Shown piece by piece: positions 35,640-44,281 of a DNA stretch of 64,000 bases; position 1 is the stretch's first letter; every line of letters begins with the position of its first letter. The DNA comes from Alphaproteobacteria bacterium (GTDB lineage: Bacteria; Pseudomonadota; Alphaproteobacteria; Rs-D84), in the NCBI GenBank assembly GCA_017502865.1, contig JAFVUD010000004.1, positions 1 through 64,000 on the forward strand, written 5' to 3'. The notes below the pieces were generated by a model. That model did not search any database. It was not told the DNA's origin and worked only from the letters and a program-made list of their open reading frames with translations. Position numbers and translations under genes: made by a program.

Positions 35640-36344
35640 ATGGCTAAATTTTTTCGCAATATTTTTCGCAAAAATGTACTGACCCAGGTACAAAAAATGC
35701 ATACAGATGCACCGATAGTAATCGAAAGTACATCGAAAAACGATACAACACGTGCCATTTACGCACGCAAGTTTGTTTATGAAATTTTACCATTGCTGGA
35801 ACAGGTTTCAAATCAATCCAGATATGGATATCATGGCCTGACACACACAGAACAGGTTGCAATGTTTGGTATCGATTTGGCAATCGCAGCGGAAACAGAT
35901 GTGCTGCCTGTGGTTTTGGCATGCGGATTGCACGATTGTGCACGCAAGCATGATAAATACGACGAACTGCACGGGCCGGCATGCGAACCAATCGCACGTA
36001 AATTCTTGGCCGAACATTATCCAAACGTGCCACAGCCAACGGTTGAAAAAATTGTGCAGGCGGTAAAAAACCACACCACAGGTCGCCAGGCACCAGATAT
36101 GATTTCGGCATGCCTGTGGGATGCCGACAGAATTCGTTTGGGATGGGAATATGGATACAGACCACAATTCATGTCAACACCACGTGGACATCAGTTGGCG
36201 TCTTTGTCGCCCCAGGACCAGAACACATATATCGCAGACCAGGAAAACTTCCTGGTACGCCATCATATTAAAACCCGTGAACAGATTGAATTTGAAAAGG
36301 CATGCAATATGGCCCAAAACGCAACTAAGTTCAAAGTACGCTAG
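35640..36344 (+). CDS. HD-domain phosphohydrolase
   Basis: HD proteins are metal-dependent phosphohydrolases acting on nucleotides. The 234 residues keep every metal ligand of the fold: His in GYHGLTHTEQ (about 66-75), the His-Asp pair in CGLHDCARK (about 97-105), a His in VKNHTTG and an Asp in LWDADRIRLG. N-terminal residues 1-45 are basic and possibly disordered. The ATG is preceded by only a weak ribosome site. The substrate is unknown. It ends with a four-base overlap against the convergent LamG-like gene. Confidence 0.88.
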   Translation: MAKFFRNIFRKNVLTQVQKMHTDAPIVIESTSKNDTTRAIYARKFVYEILPLLEQVSNQSRYGYHGLTHTEQVAMFGIDLAIAAETDVLPVVLACGLHDCARKHDKYDELHGPACEPIARKFLAEHYPNVPQPTVEKIVQAVKNHTTGRQAPDMISACLWDADRIRLGWEYGYRPQFMSTPRGHQLASLSPQDQNTYIADQENFLVRHHIKTREQIEFEKACNMAQNATKFKVR

Positions 36345-37270
36345 AATTCTGTCCCGTATGTAAATGTGCCCGATCCAGAATTTCCATAAAATGTCTGGGA
36401 TACTATGTCGAACATACCATTTGACGGGACCGTATAATCCCCAATAACCATGCCAGCCGGTACCGGAACCAGATGCATTACTATGTCTGCACCATCTGTT
36501 ATGACCGCAGAATATATCTTGGTTGCAGAACAATTTGTCGCCTTGCCTTTGGCATTAGAGCAAAACAGATATACAGAATAATTCAGTCCTGGGTGCGTAA
36601 AGGTTAAATCACCATAGGACACACCATTATATGAAACCAGGCGGTCATTTTTATAGTTTAGTGTTGCAACATAGCGTGCATCGATCGACAATCCCGATAC
36701 ATCATAATACGCACCCCAACCATACAGTGGCGACGACATTGTTCCCAACGAAAAGCGTGCATGGGTTGAAGATTGGGCGTTTTGATTTGATTCTACCCCC
36801 ATATGTATTTGACGAGAAGTCGCCAAAACCATCGTGCCATCGCCAACATATTGGTACGACAGTTTTACCCCCTTGGAATCCGATGGGTTGATGCCGGTGT
36901 CAATATACTGGGTCCCAGAACTTTCCAGATAGATATCAGGATGTGCCCAGACCAAACGTCCATTTACTATTTCATATATACTGTCTATGGCAGAATACGT
37001 GATACCGTCATATTGTGTATGCAGTTGGGACGAAACCACATTTTCTGTGCCATCGGGGGCAAAACTGACGTGCCAGGTGGACCCTTCTGAATCCATAATG
37101 TGCAATGCTGGCGATGTCTGGGCCGTATCAAACGCACGGAACGAAACACCACCAATAGACAGAGTCCGCCAGCATTTATAATCATCGCATTCAACTGCGA
37201 TACAGGCGTGATGAACAGTTGCGAAAACTATCGCAGAACAACCAGATAAAATCTTTTTCCACCACACCAT
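36341..37270 (-). CDS. Secreted LamG-like surface protein with N-terminal MDS module
   Basis: About 309 residues from ATG 37270, with a signal peptide (MVWWKKILSGCSAIVFATVH). Residues about 40-75 hold a module (SIGGVSF...SPALHIMDSEGSTW) also seen in the two Gly-rich proteins at 44.8-46.9 kb. A concanavalin-like LamG domain follows, beginning YLESSGTQYIDTGI and closing with G-x-FD-x-V-x3-FYGNSGSGTFTYG, a form common in phage tail fibres and gut bacterial surface proteins. A longer frame to 37363 lacks a signal-like start. A GGAGGAG stretch lies about 16 bases upstream, an unusual distance. Adhesion or glycan binding is a guess. Confidence 0.75.
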   Translation of the reverse strand: MVWWKKILSGCSAIVFATVHHACIAVECDDYKCWRTLSIGGVSFRAFDTAQTSPALHIMDSEGSTWHVSFAPDGTENVVSSQLHTQYDGITYSAIDSIYEIVNGRLVWAHPDIYLESSGTQYIDTGINPSDSKGVKLSYQYVGDGTMVLATSRQIHMGVESNQNAQSSTHARFSLGTMSSPLYGWGAYYDVSGLSIDARYVATLNYKNDRLVSYNGVSYGDLTFTHPGLNYSVYLFCSNAKGKATNCSATKIYSAVITDGADIVMHLVPVPAGMVIGDYTVPSNGMFDIVSQTFYGNSGSGTFTYGTEF

Positions 37271-37371
37271 AAAAAAAGTGTAGACTCCTCCAGTTTTTAT
37301 CATAAAAAAATCAACGAATCGGGCACAAGATAAAAAATTCATAAAACAATAAAAACAGTACAATTTTTTTA

Positions 37372-37400
37372 TTGCACTTTTGTATCTGCATCTTTATAAT
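37372..37400 (+). promoter_or_regulatory. Promoter of tRNA-Gln
   Basis: TTGCAC, 17 bases, TATAAT; the tRNA begins 13 bases after the -10 box. It is nearly identical in boxes to the trnW promoter. Confidence 0.75.
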
Positions 37401-37412
37401 TGTGTCTGCTAT

Positions 37413-37486
37413 TGGGGTGTCGTCTAATGGTAGGACAAGAGATTTTGGTTCTCTTTATCATGGTTCGAATCCGTGCGCCCCAACCA
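37413..37486 (+). tRNA. trnQ: tRNA-Gln (TTG anticodon)
   Basis: A full cloverleaf has acceptor arms TGGGGTG and CGCCCCA (one G-U), anticodon loop TTTTGGT giving TTG, T-arm GGTTCGAATCC and an encoded CCA. A terminator follows ten bases later. Its last 14 bases recur twice downstream. Confidence 0.97.
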
Positions 37487-37491
37487 AATTC
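37473..37491 (+). repeat. tRNA-Gln 3' end repeat, copy 1 (inside the tRNA)
   Basis: GTGCGCCCCAACCAAA spans the end of the tRNA-Gln acceptor strand, CCA and two further bases. It is the parental copy of a three-copy direct repeat. Confidence 0.85.
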
Positions 37492-37495
37492 AAAA

Positions 37496-37518
37496 ACACC
37501 CCAGCCGGGGTGTTTTTT
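37496..37518 (+). terminator. Terminator of tRNA-Gln
   Basis: ACACCCC and GGGGTGT around AGCC followed by six Ts. Confidence 0.85.
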
Positions 37519-37652
37519 CATTTGCTATGCGCAACGGATTGTACAATCAGTTTCAGTGATTGTACCGCAAAACATTATCAATGTTTTGTACGTGTTTCGG
37601 GAAATCTGCGTTTTCCCAAAAACACTAGTGGGGAACATCCCCACCCCCCTGT

Positions 37653-37671
37653 GTGCGCCCCAACCAAAAAT
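37653..37671 (+). repeat. tRNA-Gln 3' end repeat, copy 2
   Basis: GTGCGCCCCAACCAAA recurs exactly, and copies 2 and 3 agree for 19 bases. No tRNA body precedes it. A terminator follows three bases later, as after the real tRNA. Confidence 0.8.
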
Positions 37672-37673
37672 TA

Positions 37674-37700
37674 AATCGCCCTTGTGGCGATTTTATTTTT
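37674..37700 (+). terminator. Terminator after repeat copy 2
   Basis: AATCGCC and GGCGATT around CTTGT followed by TTATTTTT. Confidence 0.65.
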
Positions 37701-37823
37701 GGTTAGAGCCACGGTTCGTAATCTGCAACGTCAGTTGCCAGTTCGACAATGAGTAGATTTGATAAGTGAAACGCTATCAAATCGTCAGGAATGCCCCGCA
37801 GGCATTTATGCCGAGGGAATTGA

Positions 37824-37842
37824 GTGCGCCCCAACCAAAAAT
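37824..37842 (+). repeat. tRNA-Gln 3' end repeat, copy 3
   Basis: The third exact copy of the 16-base core, 32 bases upstream of the tRNA-Glu -10 box. Confidence 0.8.
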
Positions 37843-37891
37843 AAAATAATGACTTTGTGGGAAAAAGTGATATTATAATAGGCACGCATGT

Positions 37892-37966
37892 GGTCCCATC
37901 GTCTAGTGGTTAGGACGTCAGATTCTCATTCTGATAACACGGGTTCGAGCCCCGTTGGGACTGCCA
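37892..37966 (+). tRNA. trnE: tRNA-Glu (CTC anticodon)
   Basis: The cloverleaf has acceptor arms GGTCCCA and TGGGACT, anticodon loop TTCTCAT (anticodon CTC), T-arm GGGTTCGAGCCCC and an encoded CCA. A TATAAT box lies at 37874-37879. The CCA abuts the stop codon of the convergent gene with no gap. Confidence 0.96.
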
Positions 37967-38725
37967 CTAATTTGATGACTTTTTGCGTGATGGTTTGGAA
38001 TAGTATAATTTCGAATATTCGGCCAGTAAATCAACCATTAAACCATGATAGCCATGTTTATCCCAGAAATGTTCTGCCGCGGTTAATGACGTACGAAAAT
38101 CACAAAATGCAGCCTTTTCTGCATCGATAAAGCCGACAATATTCAAATCATCATCCATAAGGAAGTTCTGGCCAATGTCGTTATGAAACCAGCCGTACAT
38201 GTAATCGGGTTTGGCATCGGCATCTGGTTTCAAATCACGAATTTCTGCAAAATCAACACGGCCGATTTCGTACATAAATTTGGCCAGTTGGTGTGCAATC
38301 TTGGCACGGTTGGCGACAATGTATTTCGCATCAAAATCGCATAACAATTTACCATGAATAAATTCATATCTGCGGACCAGAACGCCGTCCCAATTCATAA
38401 TTTCCATTTCTGGGAAATATATCGGTGAAACAGTTCGCATTGCATCGACAATACGCTTTTCACGGGGACCGGGATTTTCACGTTTCAACAGTGGAATCTT
38501 GAACACATGTTCATCATTTAACATCACCACCAGATTATGACAACCAACACCAAAATCCAATTTTAATTTGCGAACGCCACCACAATTTTTATCCGCCCAG
38601 CCACGCACCATACGGACATATTTATGAACAGATGGATTATTCAAAACAACACGAACACGACTGCGTGTTTTATGATTAGGAATAAATCCACAAACGATAT
38701 TTGCAAACAAACTGCGAACAGACAT
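37967..38725 (-). CDS. Kinase-like (APH-fold) protein, paralogue A
   Basis: This 252-residue protein looks like a small-molecule or sugar kinase of the aminoglycoside-phosphotransferase fold. An N-lobe Lys sits in NDEHVFKIPL (about 70-80). The catalytic loop is WFHNDIGQNFLMDDD (Asp and Asn in the HxDxxxxN pattern). The metal-binding Asp is in VGFIDAEKA. The substrate is unknown. It begins one base inside the stop of its paralogue (TAATG), so the two are an operon. Identity between them is moderate, and the motif order is the same. Confidence 0.75.
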   Translation of the reverse strand: MSVRSLFANIVCGFIPNHKTRSRVRVVLNNPSVHKYVRMVRGWADKNCGGVRKLKLDFGVGCHNLVVMLNDEHVFKIPLLKRENPGPREKRIVDAMRTVSPIYFPEMEIMNWDGVLVRRYEFIHGKLLCDFDAKYIVANRAKIAHQLAKFMYEIGRVDFAEIRDLKPDADAKPDYMYGWFHNDIGQNFLMDDDLNIVGFIDAEKAAFCDFRTSLTAAEHFWDKHGYHGLMVDLLAEYSKLYYSKPSRKKSSN

Positions 38726-39450
38726 TATTTTTTCCCGTTGTATAGTTTTTCGTATTCAATTTGTACCTGGGCCATGAATTCACGTGCAGGCGAACGTTTT
38801 TCATTTTTAAACAAATAACTGAAATCGCCAAAAAAGGCATCTTCCCAGTCAATAAAGGCAATGATTTTATGCGTTTTTTCATCAATTAAAAAATTGTCGC
38901 AAACGTCGCCCTGGGTCCAGCCGAACATATAACCAGACTTTGCATTCTTGGTTGGTTTATACTGGGCAATTTCGGGTGGATTTGCACACGCAATTGTATA
39001 CAAGAAATTCGCAACAACCGGCGCCAATTCATCAATCAATTCCATTGCTGTATTTAATGGCAATTTACGCAACTGGACCCCGTTGATAAATTTATATTTG
39101 CGAACCAACATATCTTTGTATTCCAAAATTTCAACCGGCGGGATATAGACCGGCGACAACGGTGCCAGGGCCGACACAATATCACGTTCACGCAACGCTA
39201 ATTCGTTTGCATCGCTGCGACGCAGGGGAAATTTATAAATATATTCGTCGTTCACACTTATCAACAGGCTGCGGGCCTGGTAGCCGACGAATGTTTTAAC
39301 CTTGCGCAGAGTGCCAATATCGTGACGAATAAACCGAAGATAGCCACCAATATCCGAATTCAATATTACACGAACACGCTTGCGGGTATCTTTGTTCGCA
39401 ATAAACCCGCTTATCACATTTGCAAAAAAACGTCTTAACGATGATGCCAT
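38725..39450 (-). CDS. Kinase-like (APH-fold) protein, paralogue B
   Basis: The 241-residue paralogue of the preceding gene begins with nearly the same N-terminus (SLRRFFANVISGFIANKDTR against SVRSLFANIVCGFIPNHKTR). It keeps the Lys in NDEYIYKFPL, a QGD-x4-N catalytic loop (TQGDVCDNFLID; Gln replaces His) and the metal Asp in AFIDWEDAFFGDF. It is the first gene of the pair. The family resembles choline/ethanolamine and lipopolysaccharide kinases as well as antibiotic kinases, so an envelope role is as likely as any. Confidence 0.75.
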   Translation of the reverse strand: MASSLRRFFANVISGFIANKDTRKRVRVILNSDIGGYLRFIRHDIGTLRKVKTFVGYQARSLLISVNDEYIYKFPLRRSDANELALRERDIVSALAPLSPVYIPPVEILEYKDMLVRKYKFINGVQLRKLPLNTAMELIDELAPVVANFLYTIACANPPEIAQYKPTKNAKSGYMFGWTQGDVCDNFLIDEKTHKIIAFIDWEDAFFGDFSYLFKNEKRSPAREFMAQVQIEYEKLYNGKK

Positions 39451-39507
39451 GTCACAATAATACTAGATAATATTGCATATAACCGCAAGGAAAACTTTTA
39501 TCCATGA

Positions 39508-39536
39508 TTGACAATGGGTGTTTTTGTGAATATAGT
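39508..39536 (+). promoter_or_regulatory. Consensus promoter before the 193-aa membrane protein gene
   Basis: TTGACA, 17 bases, TATAGT, 49 bases before the ATG. Confidence 0.65.
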
Positions 39537-39585
39537 GGGCACGAAAAATATGACGACAAAAAACATATAACACAAGGCGGCTAAT

Positions 39586-40167
39586 ATGAAAAAAGAAGAT
39601 ATAAAAGAATGGCGGGATATTATCATTGTGACTGCTGTATCGATTGCATTGGTAGCCAGTATGCACCCGGCCAAAAAATCCAATTCTAGAACCAACGACA
39701 TTGAAAAAATCGACAGTGCACTGTATGACGCACACTATAAAATCGACAGCATGCGTTATGGTATCGATGATGCAATCCAAGATTCTTTACAAAAAAATCC
39801 AACATATACAATGATGCGTGATAACGCAATTAAAACAGACAGCCTGAGACACGCAAACGACAGTTTGATAAACACTGCATACAACTGGGCACAGCAATTT
39901 TCAATCGTTACATTGCCACGAAAAAATACATCTGTATTCAGCGAATACAAACACCTGTCGTATGTACGTGAAGCATCATATAAATACTGGCAAAATAAAA
40001 AATTGATTTCAGGACTGGAAAAATCTGTGGCAGGACGCACCAATCCAGAACATGATGTTCGCAGATTTTTGGACAGCACCAACACAGCCAACATCCGCAA
40101 TATGCAAATCAAAATTGATTCGCTGTTAAAACAAAAAGACCGTGTGATATCTGGCAAACAAAAATAA
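39586..40167 (+). CDS. Hypothetical membrane-anchored protein, 193 aa
   Basis: I do not recognise this protein. After a short charged start (MKKEDIKEWRD) there is one membrane helix (about 12-29). The remaining 160 residues are polar, Asp/Ser/Lys-rich and predicted mostly helical, probably coiled coil, with repeated I/L-D-S-[LM]-x motifs (KIDSALYD, KIDSMRYG, IDSLLKQKD). No Cys are present. An AAGGCGG ribosome site and a consensus promoter support the start. It ends at a terminator shared with the MerR gene. Confidence 0.7.
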   Translation: MKKEDIKEWRDIIIVTAVSIALVASMHPAKKSNSRTNDIEKIDSALYDAHYKIDSMRYGIDDAIQDSLQKNPTYTMMRDNAIKTDSLRHANDSLINTAYNWAQQFSIVTLPRKNTSVFSEYKHLSYVREASYKYWQNKKLISGLEKSVAGRTNPEHDVRRFLDSTNTANIRNMQIKIDSLLKQKDRVISGKQK

Positions 40168-40169
40168 AA

Positions 40170-40195
40170 AATGCCCAAACGGGCATTTTTTTATT
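40170..40195. terminator. Convergent terminator
   Basis: AATGCCC and GGGCATT around AAAC with a seven-T run. Confidence 0.8.
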
Positions 40196-40571
40196 TCAAC
40201 AATTCACGGGCACGTTCCAACAATCCAATCGCTGTTTTTATTTCACCGGTCGATGGCATGTTTGGTACAGATGCCGGTGTGACCGATACAGACACAGGTT
40301 GCCCAGTTGGAATTTCGGTAATATGTTTTGGAAAATCCCCGTCACGAAACAACTTTTTCACACCAGCAATTGTCATACCACGTGTATATAACAATTCTTT
40401 GATTATCGTCAGGCGTTCAACTGTTTCCGTTCGGTAATAGCGACGGCCACCAGCACCCGTCGTTGGGCGAATTGCAGTTGGAAACTGCTTTTCCCAATAT
40501 CGCAGGGTGTGTGCCGGCACGCCCAGACGTGTCGACACTTCGTTTATTGATGCAAAATATTCGTTTTCCAT
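40191..40571 (-). CDS. MerR-family transcriptional regulator
   Basis: The 126 residues have a MerR-type winged helix at the N-terminus: INEVSTRLGVPAHTLRYWEK, then a wing with GAGGRRYYRTETVERL. The C-terminal half lacks the Cys of metal sensors and ends in a short coiled coil. This architecture fits the small MerR-like regulators found beside ihfA in many proteobacteria, but no such neighbour is present here. It lies 24 bases after gyrA on the same strand. Confidence 0.9.
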   Translation of the reverse strand: MENEYFASINEVSTRLGVPAHTLRYWEKQFPTAIRPTTGAGGRRYYRTETVERLTIIKELLYTRGMTIAGVKKLFRDGDFPKHITEIPTGQPVSVSVTPASVPNMPSTGEIKTAIGLLERARELLK

Positions 40572-40595
40572 TACGGTACCCCCCTGCCCCGTGAA

Positions 40596-43358
40596 TTATT
40601 CCGATACCGTTTCTGCTGGTTCAACCGATGTGCTTTCGACATCTGTGGTTGTGCCTTCTTCGTCGGCGGATTCATCACGTTCAATTGCAATCGCAGATAC
40701 AACCTGTTCATTTTCGGCGGTGCGGAACAATGTTACACCAGCGGTCGAACGGCCTGCAATGCGAACATCGTCAACAGGTGTGCGGATGATTTTGCCACCG
40801 TTGGTAACCATGATAATATCTTGGTTATCCAGCACAGGGAAAGACCCAGCCACAGCGGTATTTTTACCACCCAGTTTAATGTTGGTAAATCCACCACCAC
40901 CACGATGGGTTAAACGATATTCATAAGAACTGGTACGTTTACCAAAGCCATTTTCAGAAATGGTCAAGATAAATTCTTCTTTTTCTGCCATGCGGGCCAT
41001 GGTGGCTTCGTCCAGAACCAGGGTTGTTGTTTCTTCGTCGGCATCGGCTTCTTCTTCGATACCGGTTTCTGCACGACGGGCGGCACGTGATTGTTTGATA
41101 TACGCAGCACGAACCGCAGAATCAGTTTCACCACGGTTCAACATCGCCATACCAATAATCTTGTCATCGGTGCCCAATGTCAACCCACGAACACCGGTTG
41201 AATTACGGCCGGCAAACACACGGATTTCTGGCACAGGGAATCGAATCGCACGGCCACGATATGTTGCCAAGAATACGTCTTGGTCTTCGTTACATGGCAA
41301 TACAGAAATCAAGCTGTCGCCTTCGTCCAGTTTCATTGCAATTTTACCGTTGGCACGGATTGAATCAAAGTCAGACATACGATTACGACGAACCGTTCCA
41401 GATGCAGTTGCAAACATCAAGAAATGTTCTTTGCCAGAATCTTTTACACGCTGGACATCTTCGTCGGACACAGGCAAGATGGCGGTGATTGTTTCGCCAT
41501 TTTCCAGTGGCAACAGATTTACCAGTGGACGACCCTTGGCTGCGGCGGCGGCTTCGGGTAATTTGTATGTTTTTAATTTATAACACAGCCCCTTGGAACT
41601 GAAGAACAGCAATGGTGTGTGGGTGTTTGCAACGAATACCTGGACCACATAGTCGTCGTCTTTGGTTGCCATTGCATTGCGGCCTTTGCCACCACGTTTT
41701 TGTGCACGATATGTATCCAATGCAACACGTTTGATATAACCAGTGTTAGATACAGTGACAACCATGTCTTCACGGGCAATCAAATCTTCGATATCAATGT
41801 CGATTTCTGCATCAGAAATTTCTGTGCGACGTGGGGACGCCCAACTGTCACGTACCAATGTTGTTTCATCACGAATGATTTGAACAATGCGTTCATAACT
41901 GCCCAAGATTTCCAACAGGTCTTTAATCGTTGCACCCAGTGTTGTTAAATCGTCGTGAATTTTATCACGTTCCAGACCAGTCAAACGATGCAGTTGCAAT
42001 TCCAGAATTGCACGGGCCTGGTCTTCGGACATATAGAACATGCCGTCTTTGTATTCTGTGTTTGGATCGTCAATCAGTTGAATGTACGATTCAATATCTG
42101 ATGCACGCCAACCACGGGCAATCAAAGATGCACGGGCGGCATCTGGGTTTGGACTGGATTTAATCAGTTCGATAACTTCGTCCAGATTACCAACGGCAAC
42201 CGACAGACCCAACAATGTGTGGGCACGATTGCGGGCCTTGTTCAAATCAAAGATTGTGCGACGACGGATAACTTCGGCACGGAATTCGATAAACGCATCC
42301 AGAACACCACGAACGTTGAACAACATTGGACGACCACGGTTCAACGCCATCATGTTCACAGGGAAATTTGTCTGCATTTCTGTGTACTGGAACAAATGAT
42401 TCAGCACAACATCTGCAATCGCATCACGTTTTAATTCGATTACGACACGCAGACCTTCTTTGGATGATTCATCACGGATTTCCGAAATACCTTCGATACG
42501 TTTGTCTTTTATCAATTCGGCGATTTTGATAATCATCTGGGCTTTGTTCACCTGGTACGGTAATTCGTCAACGATGATAGCGGTATGATCACGAAAATCT
42601 TCATAGTGTGTTTTTGCACGAATAATAATTGAACCACGACCGGTGGTGTGTGCTTTATATGCGCCGGCATGCCCCATGATGACGGCACCTGTTGGGAAAT
42701 CTGGCCCAGGGATGATTGAGAACAATTCGTCATCGGTCAATTCACGATTATCTAAAATCGCCAAAATACCATTGCAGATTTCGCCCAGATTATATGTTGG
42801 AACATTTGTCGCCATACCAACCGCAATACCAGAACCACCGTTTACCAAAAAGTTTGGGAATTTAGTTGGCAGAACAACTGGTTCCTGAAGCGAACCGTCA
42901 AAGTTAGGTTGCCAATCAACGGTATCTTTGTCCATGTCGTCCATCAGGGATGCACCCAGTTTGGACAGGCGTGCTTCGGTATAACGCATAGCAGCCGCTT
43001 TGTCACCGTCACGTGAACCAAAGTTACCCTGGCCCTGGACCAACATTTCACCCATCGAGAAATCCTGGCCCATGCGGACCATGGCTTCGTAAATAGAACT
43101 GTCCCCGTGTGGGTGGTATTTACCCATAACGTCACCGACAATACGTGCCGATTTAACCGTTGGTTTGGTTGCAGGTGCAACATCGTTCATAACATACAGA
43201 ATTCTGCGGTGCACAGGTTTGCACCCGTCACGAACATCAGGCAACGCACGGTCAACAATAACCGACATTGCATAGTCCAAGAAACTGGTCCGCATTTCAT
43301 GTTCCAACGATGACTGAGGAACCCGTGTTTCAATAACTTCGTTGATATTTTCTGACAT
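40596..43358 (-). CDS. gyrA: DNA gyrase subunit A
   Basis: GyrA breaks and rejoins DNA during supercoiling. The 920-residue protein has the active-site Tyr126 in RYTEARL and the quinolone region [16 protein letters not shown]. Ser87 there is the sensitive-type residue and Glu91 replaces the usual Asp. It has a full set of six C-terminal blades, including the GyrA box QKRGGKG. The acidic C-terminal tail of about 30 residues is typical of alphaproteobacteria. A ribosome site GGGGAAAAG supports the start. Confidence 0.98.
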   Translation of the reverse strand: MSENINEVIETRVPQSSLEHEMRTSFLDYAMSVIVDRALPDVRDGCKPVHRRILYVMNDVAPATKPTVKSARIVGDVMGKYHPHGDSSIYEAMVRMGQDFSMGEMLVQGQGNFGSRDGDKAAAMRYTEARLSKLGASLMDDMDKDTVDWQPNFDGSLQEPVVLPTKFPNFLVNGGSGIAVGMATNVPTYNLGEICNGILAILDNRELTDDELFSIIPGPDFPTGAVIMGHAGAYKAHTTGRGSIIIRAKTHYEDFRDHTAIIVDELPYQVNKAQMIIKIAELIKDKRIEGISEIRDESSKEGLRVVIELKRDAIADVVLNHLFQYTEMQTNFPVNMMALNRGRPMLFNVRGVLDAFIEFRAEVIRRRTIFDLNKARNRAHTLLGLSVAVGNLDEVIELIKSSPNPDAARASLIARGWRASDIESYIQLIDDPNTEYKDGMFYMSEDQARAILELQLHRLTGLERDKIHDDLTTLGATIKDLLEILGSYERIVQIIRDETTLVRDSWASPRRTEISDAEIDIDIEDLIAREDMVVTVSNTGYIKRVALDTYRAQKRGGKGRNAMATKDDDYVVQVFVANTHTPLLFFSSKGLCYKLKTYKLPEAAAAAKGRPLVNLLPLENGETITAILPVSDEDVQRVKDSGKEHFLMFATASGTVRRNRMSDFDSIRANGKIAMKLDEGDSLISVLPCNEDQDVFLATYRGRAIRFPVPEIRVFAGRNSTGVRGLTLGTDDKIIGMAMLNRGETDSAVRAAYIKQSRAARRAETGIEEEADADEETTTLVLDEATMARMAEKEEFILTISENGFGKRTSSYEYRLTHRGGGGFTNIKLGGKNTAVAGSFPVLDNQDIIMVTNGGKIIRTPVDDVRIAGRSTAGVTLFRTAENEQVVSAIAIERDESADEEGTTTDVESTSVEPAETVSE

Positions 43359-43494
43359 ACTTACTTTTCCCCTATTTATAACATATGCAACATAGCAAAA
43401 AATAAGGGTTTAGGTCAAGAAATAAAGCCCAAAAAACACATTGACAAAACACATTGGTTCGATAGCATATTATTGGCAAACAAAAAGGAAAAAT

Positions 43495-43656
43495 ATGGGC
43501 AATTTTAGACAAGATGTCGTATGGACATACCAACAGGCAATGGATTTACAGAAAAAGCACCCAGACATGCTGCCATGTGAAACCAAGGTCACAATCGCAT
43601 GTTCCAGAATACTGATAAACATTATGAACATGATGGAACGCATAAAAACAAAATAA
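43495..43656 (+). CDS. Small hypothetical protein, 53 aa
   Basis: An unknown protein starting at ATG 43495 after an AAAAAGGAAAA site. It is hydrophilic with two predicted helices (VVWTYQQAMDLQKKHP; SRILINIMNMMERIK) and no membrane segment. An upstream TTGACA box (43441-43446) has a poorly spaced -10. It is followed 38 bases later by another small gene. Confidence 0.55.
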   Translation: MGNFRQDVVWTYQQAMDLQKKHPDMLPCETKVTIACSRILINIMNMMERIKTK

Positions 43657-43659
43657 CCG

Positions 43660-43687
43660 TTGACAAAACATTGTTTTGTAATACAAT
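43660..43687 (+). promoter_or_regulatory. Consensus promoter giving a likely leaderless mRNA
   Basis: TTGACA, 16 bases, TACAAT. The next ATG (43695) starts seven bases after the -10 box, where transcription itself should begin, and there is no ribosome site. Confidence 0.6.
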
Positions 43688-43694
43688 ACAGACT

Positions 43695-43880
43695 ATGAGC
43701 AAACTGAAAGACACTTTGTTAGAAACAAAACAACTGGCCCAGGAAATCGCCGACACATACAGCGACGACCCATTTATGGTTGCCCAGATGCGGGTTTCAA
43801 CGTGGAATCTGGACAGATTTATTGACATTGTGGATTTCGGCACCAGAATTGTTAACAAAATTCGAACAAAAAGCAGATAA
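43695..43880 (+). CDS. Small hypothetical protein, 61 aa, probably leaderless
   Basis: The unknown helical protein MSKLKDTLLETKQLAQEIAD... has Asp/Glu in the middle and a basic C-terminus (RIVNKIRTKSR). There is no signal peptide or membrane segment. The start is supported by a strong promoter that would place the transcription start at or next to the ATG. Two bases after its stop a 35-aa membrane peptide begins. Confidence 0.6.
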   Translation: MSKLKDTLLETKQLAQEIADTYSDDPFMVAQMRVSTWNLDRFIDIVDFGTRIVNKIRTKSR

Positions 43881-43882
43881 AT

Positions 43883-43990
43883 ATGACAGAAAAAGTGTTT
43901 TTACCGTTCTGGAATTTGTTTGTTGTGATATTCATGTATCACATCCTGTTAGAGGGGTTAAAAAAATTAGGTTTAGTAAAATCTAAATAA
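43883..43990 (+). CDS. Very small membrane protein, 35 aa
   Basis: Residues 5-24 form one hydrophobic helix (VFLPFWNLFVVIFMYHILLE) followed by a basic tail KKLGLVKSK. It starts two bases after the previous stop, so translational coupling is likely. Small inner-membrane peptides of this kind are often real but rarely annotated; no homologue is recognised. Confidence 0.5.
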   Translation: MTEKVFLPFWNLFVVIFMYHILLEGLKKLGLVKSK

Positions 43991-43994
43991 ATAG

Positions 43995-44023
43995 TTGCAT
44001 TTTCTAAAAATGTATGCTTAAAT
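43995..44023 (+). promoter_or_regulatory. Promoter of rpmH
   Basis: TTGCAT, 17 bases, TTAAAT, 22 bases before the rpmH ATG. Confidence 0.6.
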
Positions 44024-44045
44024 ATACCGGCAAAAGGATTTTAAA

Positions 44046-44198
44046 ATGGCTACAAAACGTACATATCAACCATCTAAAACACGCCGTGTTCGTACACACG
44101 GGTTCCGTGCAAGAATGGAAACCAAGGGCGGTCGCGATGTATTAAACCGTCGTCGTGCAGCGGGTCGTAAACGCTTGGCTGTGACTGCCGTAAATTAA
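44046..44198 (+). CDS. rpmH: 50S ribosomal protein L34
   Basis: A 50-residue, strongly basic protein. It has the L34 pattern [20 protein letters not shown] followed by [21 protein letters not shown]. The ribosome site is AAAGGA. In most bacteria rpmH heads an rpmH-rnpA-yidC cluster near the origin. Here it stands alone with its own promoter and terminator. Confidence 0.97.
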   Translation: MATKRTYQPSKTRRVRTHGFRARMETKGGRDVLNRRRAAGRKRLAVTAVN

Positions 44199-44224
44199 AA
44201 AATCCGCCGTTTGGCGGTTTTTTT
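44199..44224 (+). terminator. Terminator of rpmH
   Basis: CCGCC and GGCGG arms around GTTT, followed by seven Ts. Confidence 0.8.
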
Positions 44225-44281
44225 ATCCGTAAAAATGTGATATAATATACGGGTATTGAAAAAATAAAAAGGATATAAAAA

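Larger units (their letters stand above)
37519..37823. other. Non-coding interval with strong hairpins between tRNA-Gln 3' repeats
   Basis: No convincing ORF lies between 37487 and 37891. The interval is packed with inverted repeats: CAAAACATT-ATC-AATGTTTTG (37568-37588), GTGGGG/CCCCAC (about 37629-37643), GATTTGATA/TATCAAATC (37756-37783) and AATGCC/GGCATT (37790-37806). The two segments between the three tRNA repeats are 180 and 171 bases from repeat to repeat but do not align with each other. They may be remnants of elements that used the tRNA as an attachment site, or structured RNA. Confidence 0.5.

Noticed and set aside
37653-37842. Repeat copies 2 and 3 as full tRNA genes
   Set aside because: Only the acceptor 3' strand and CCA are present. 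No matching 5' acceptor strand, anticodon arm or T-arm could be found upstream of either copy.
37473-37842. A CRISPR array
   Set aside because: Only three repeats, with spacers of about 160 bases, one repeat inside a tRNA, and no cas genes.
37703-37885. A 60-codon minus-strand ORF between the tRNA genes
   Set aside because: It runs through the third tRNA repeat and the tRNA-Glu promoter and has no ribosome site.
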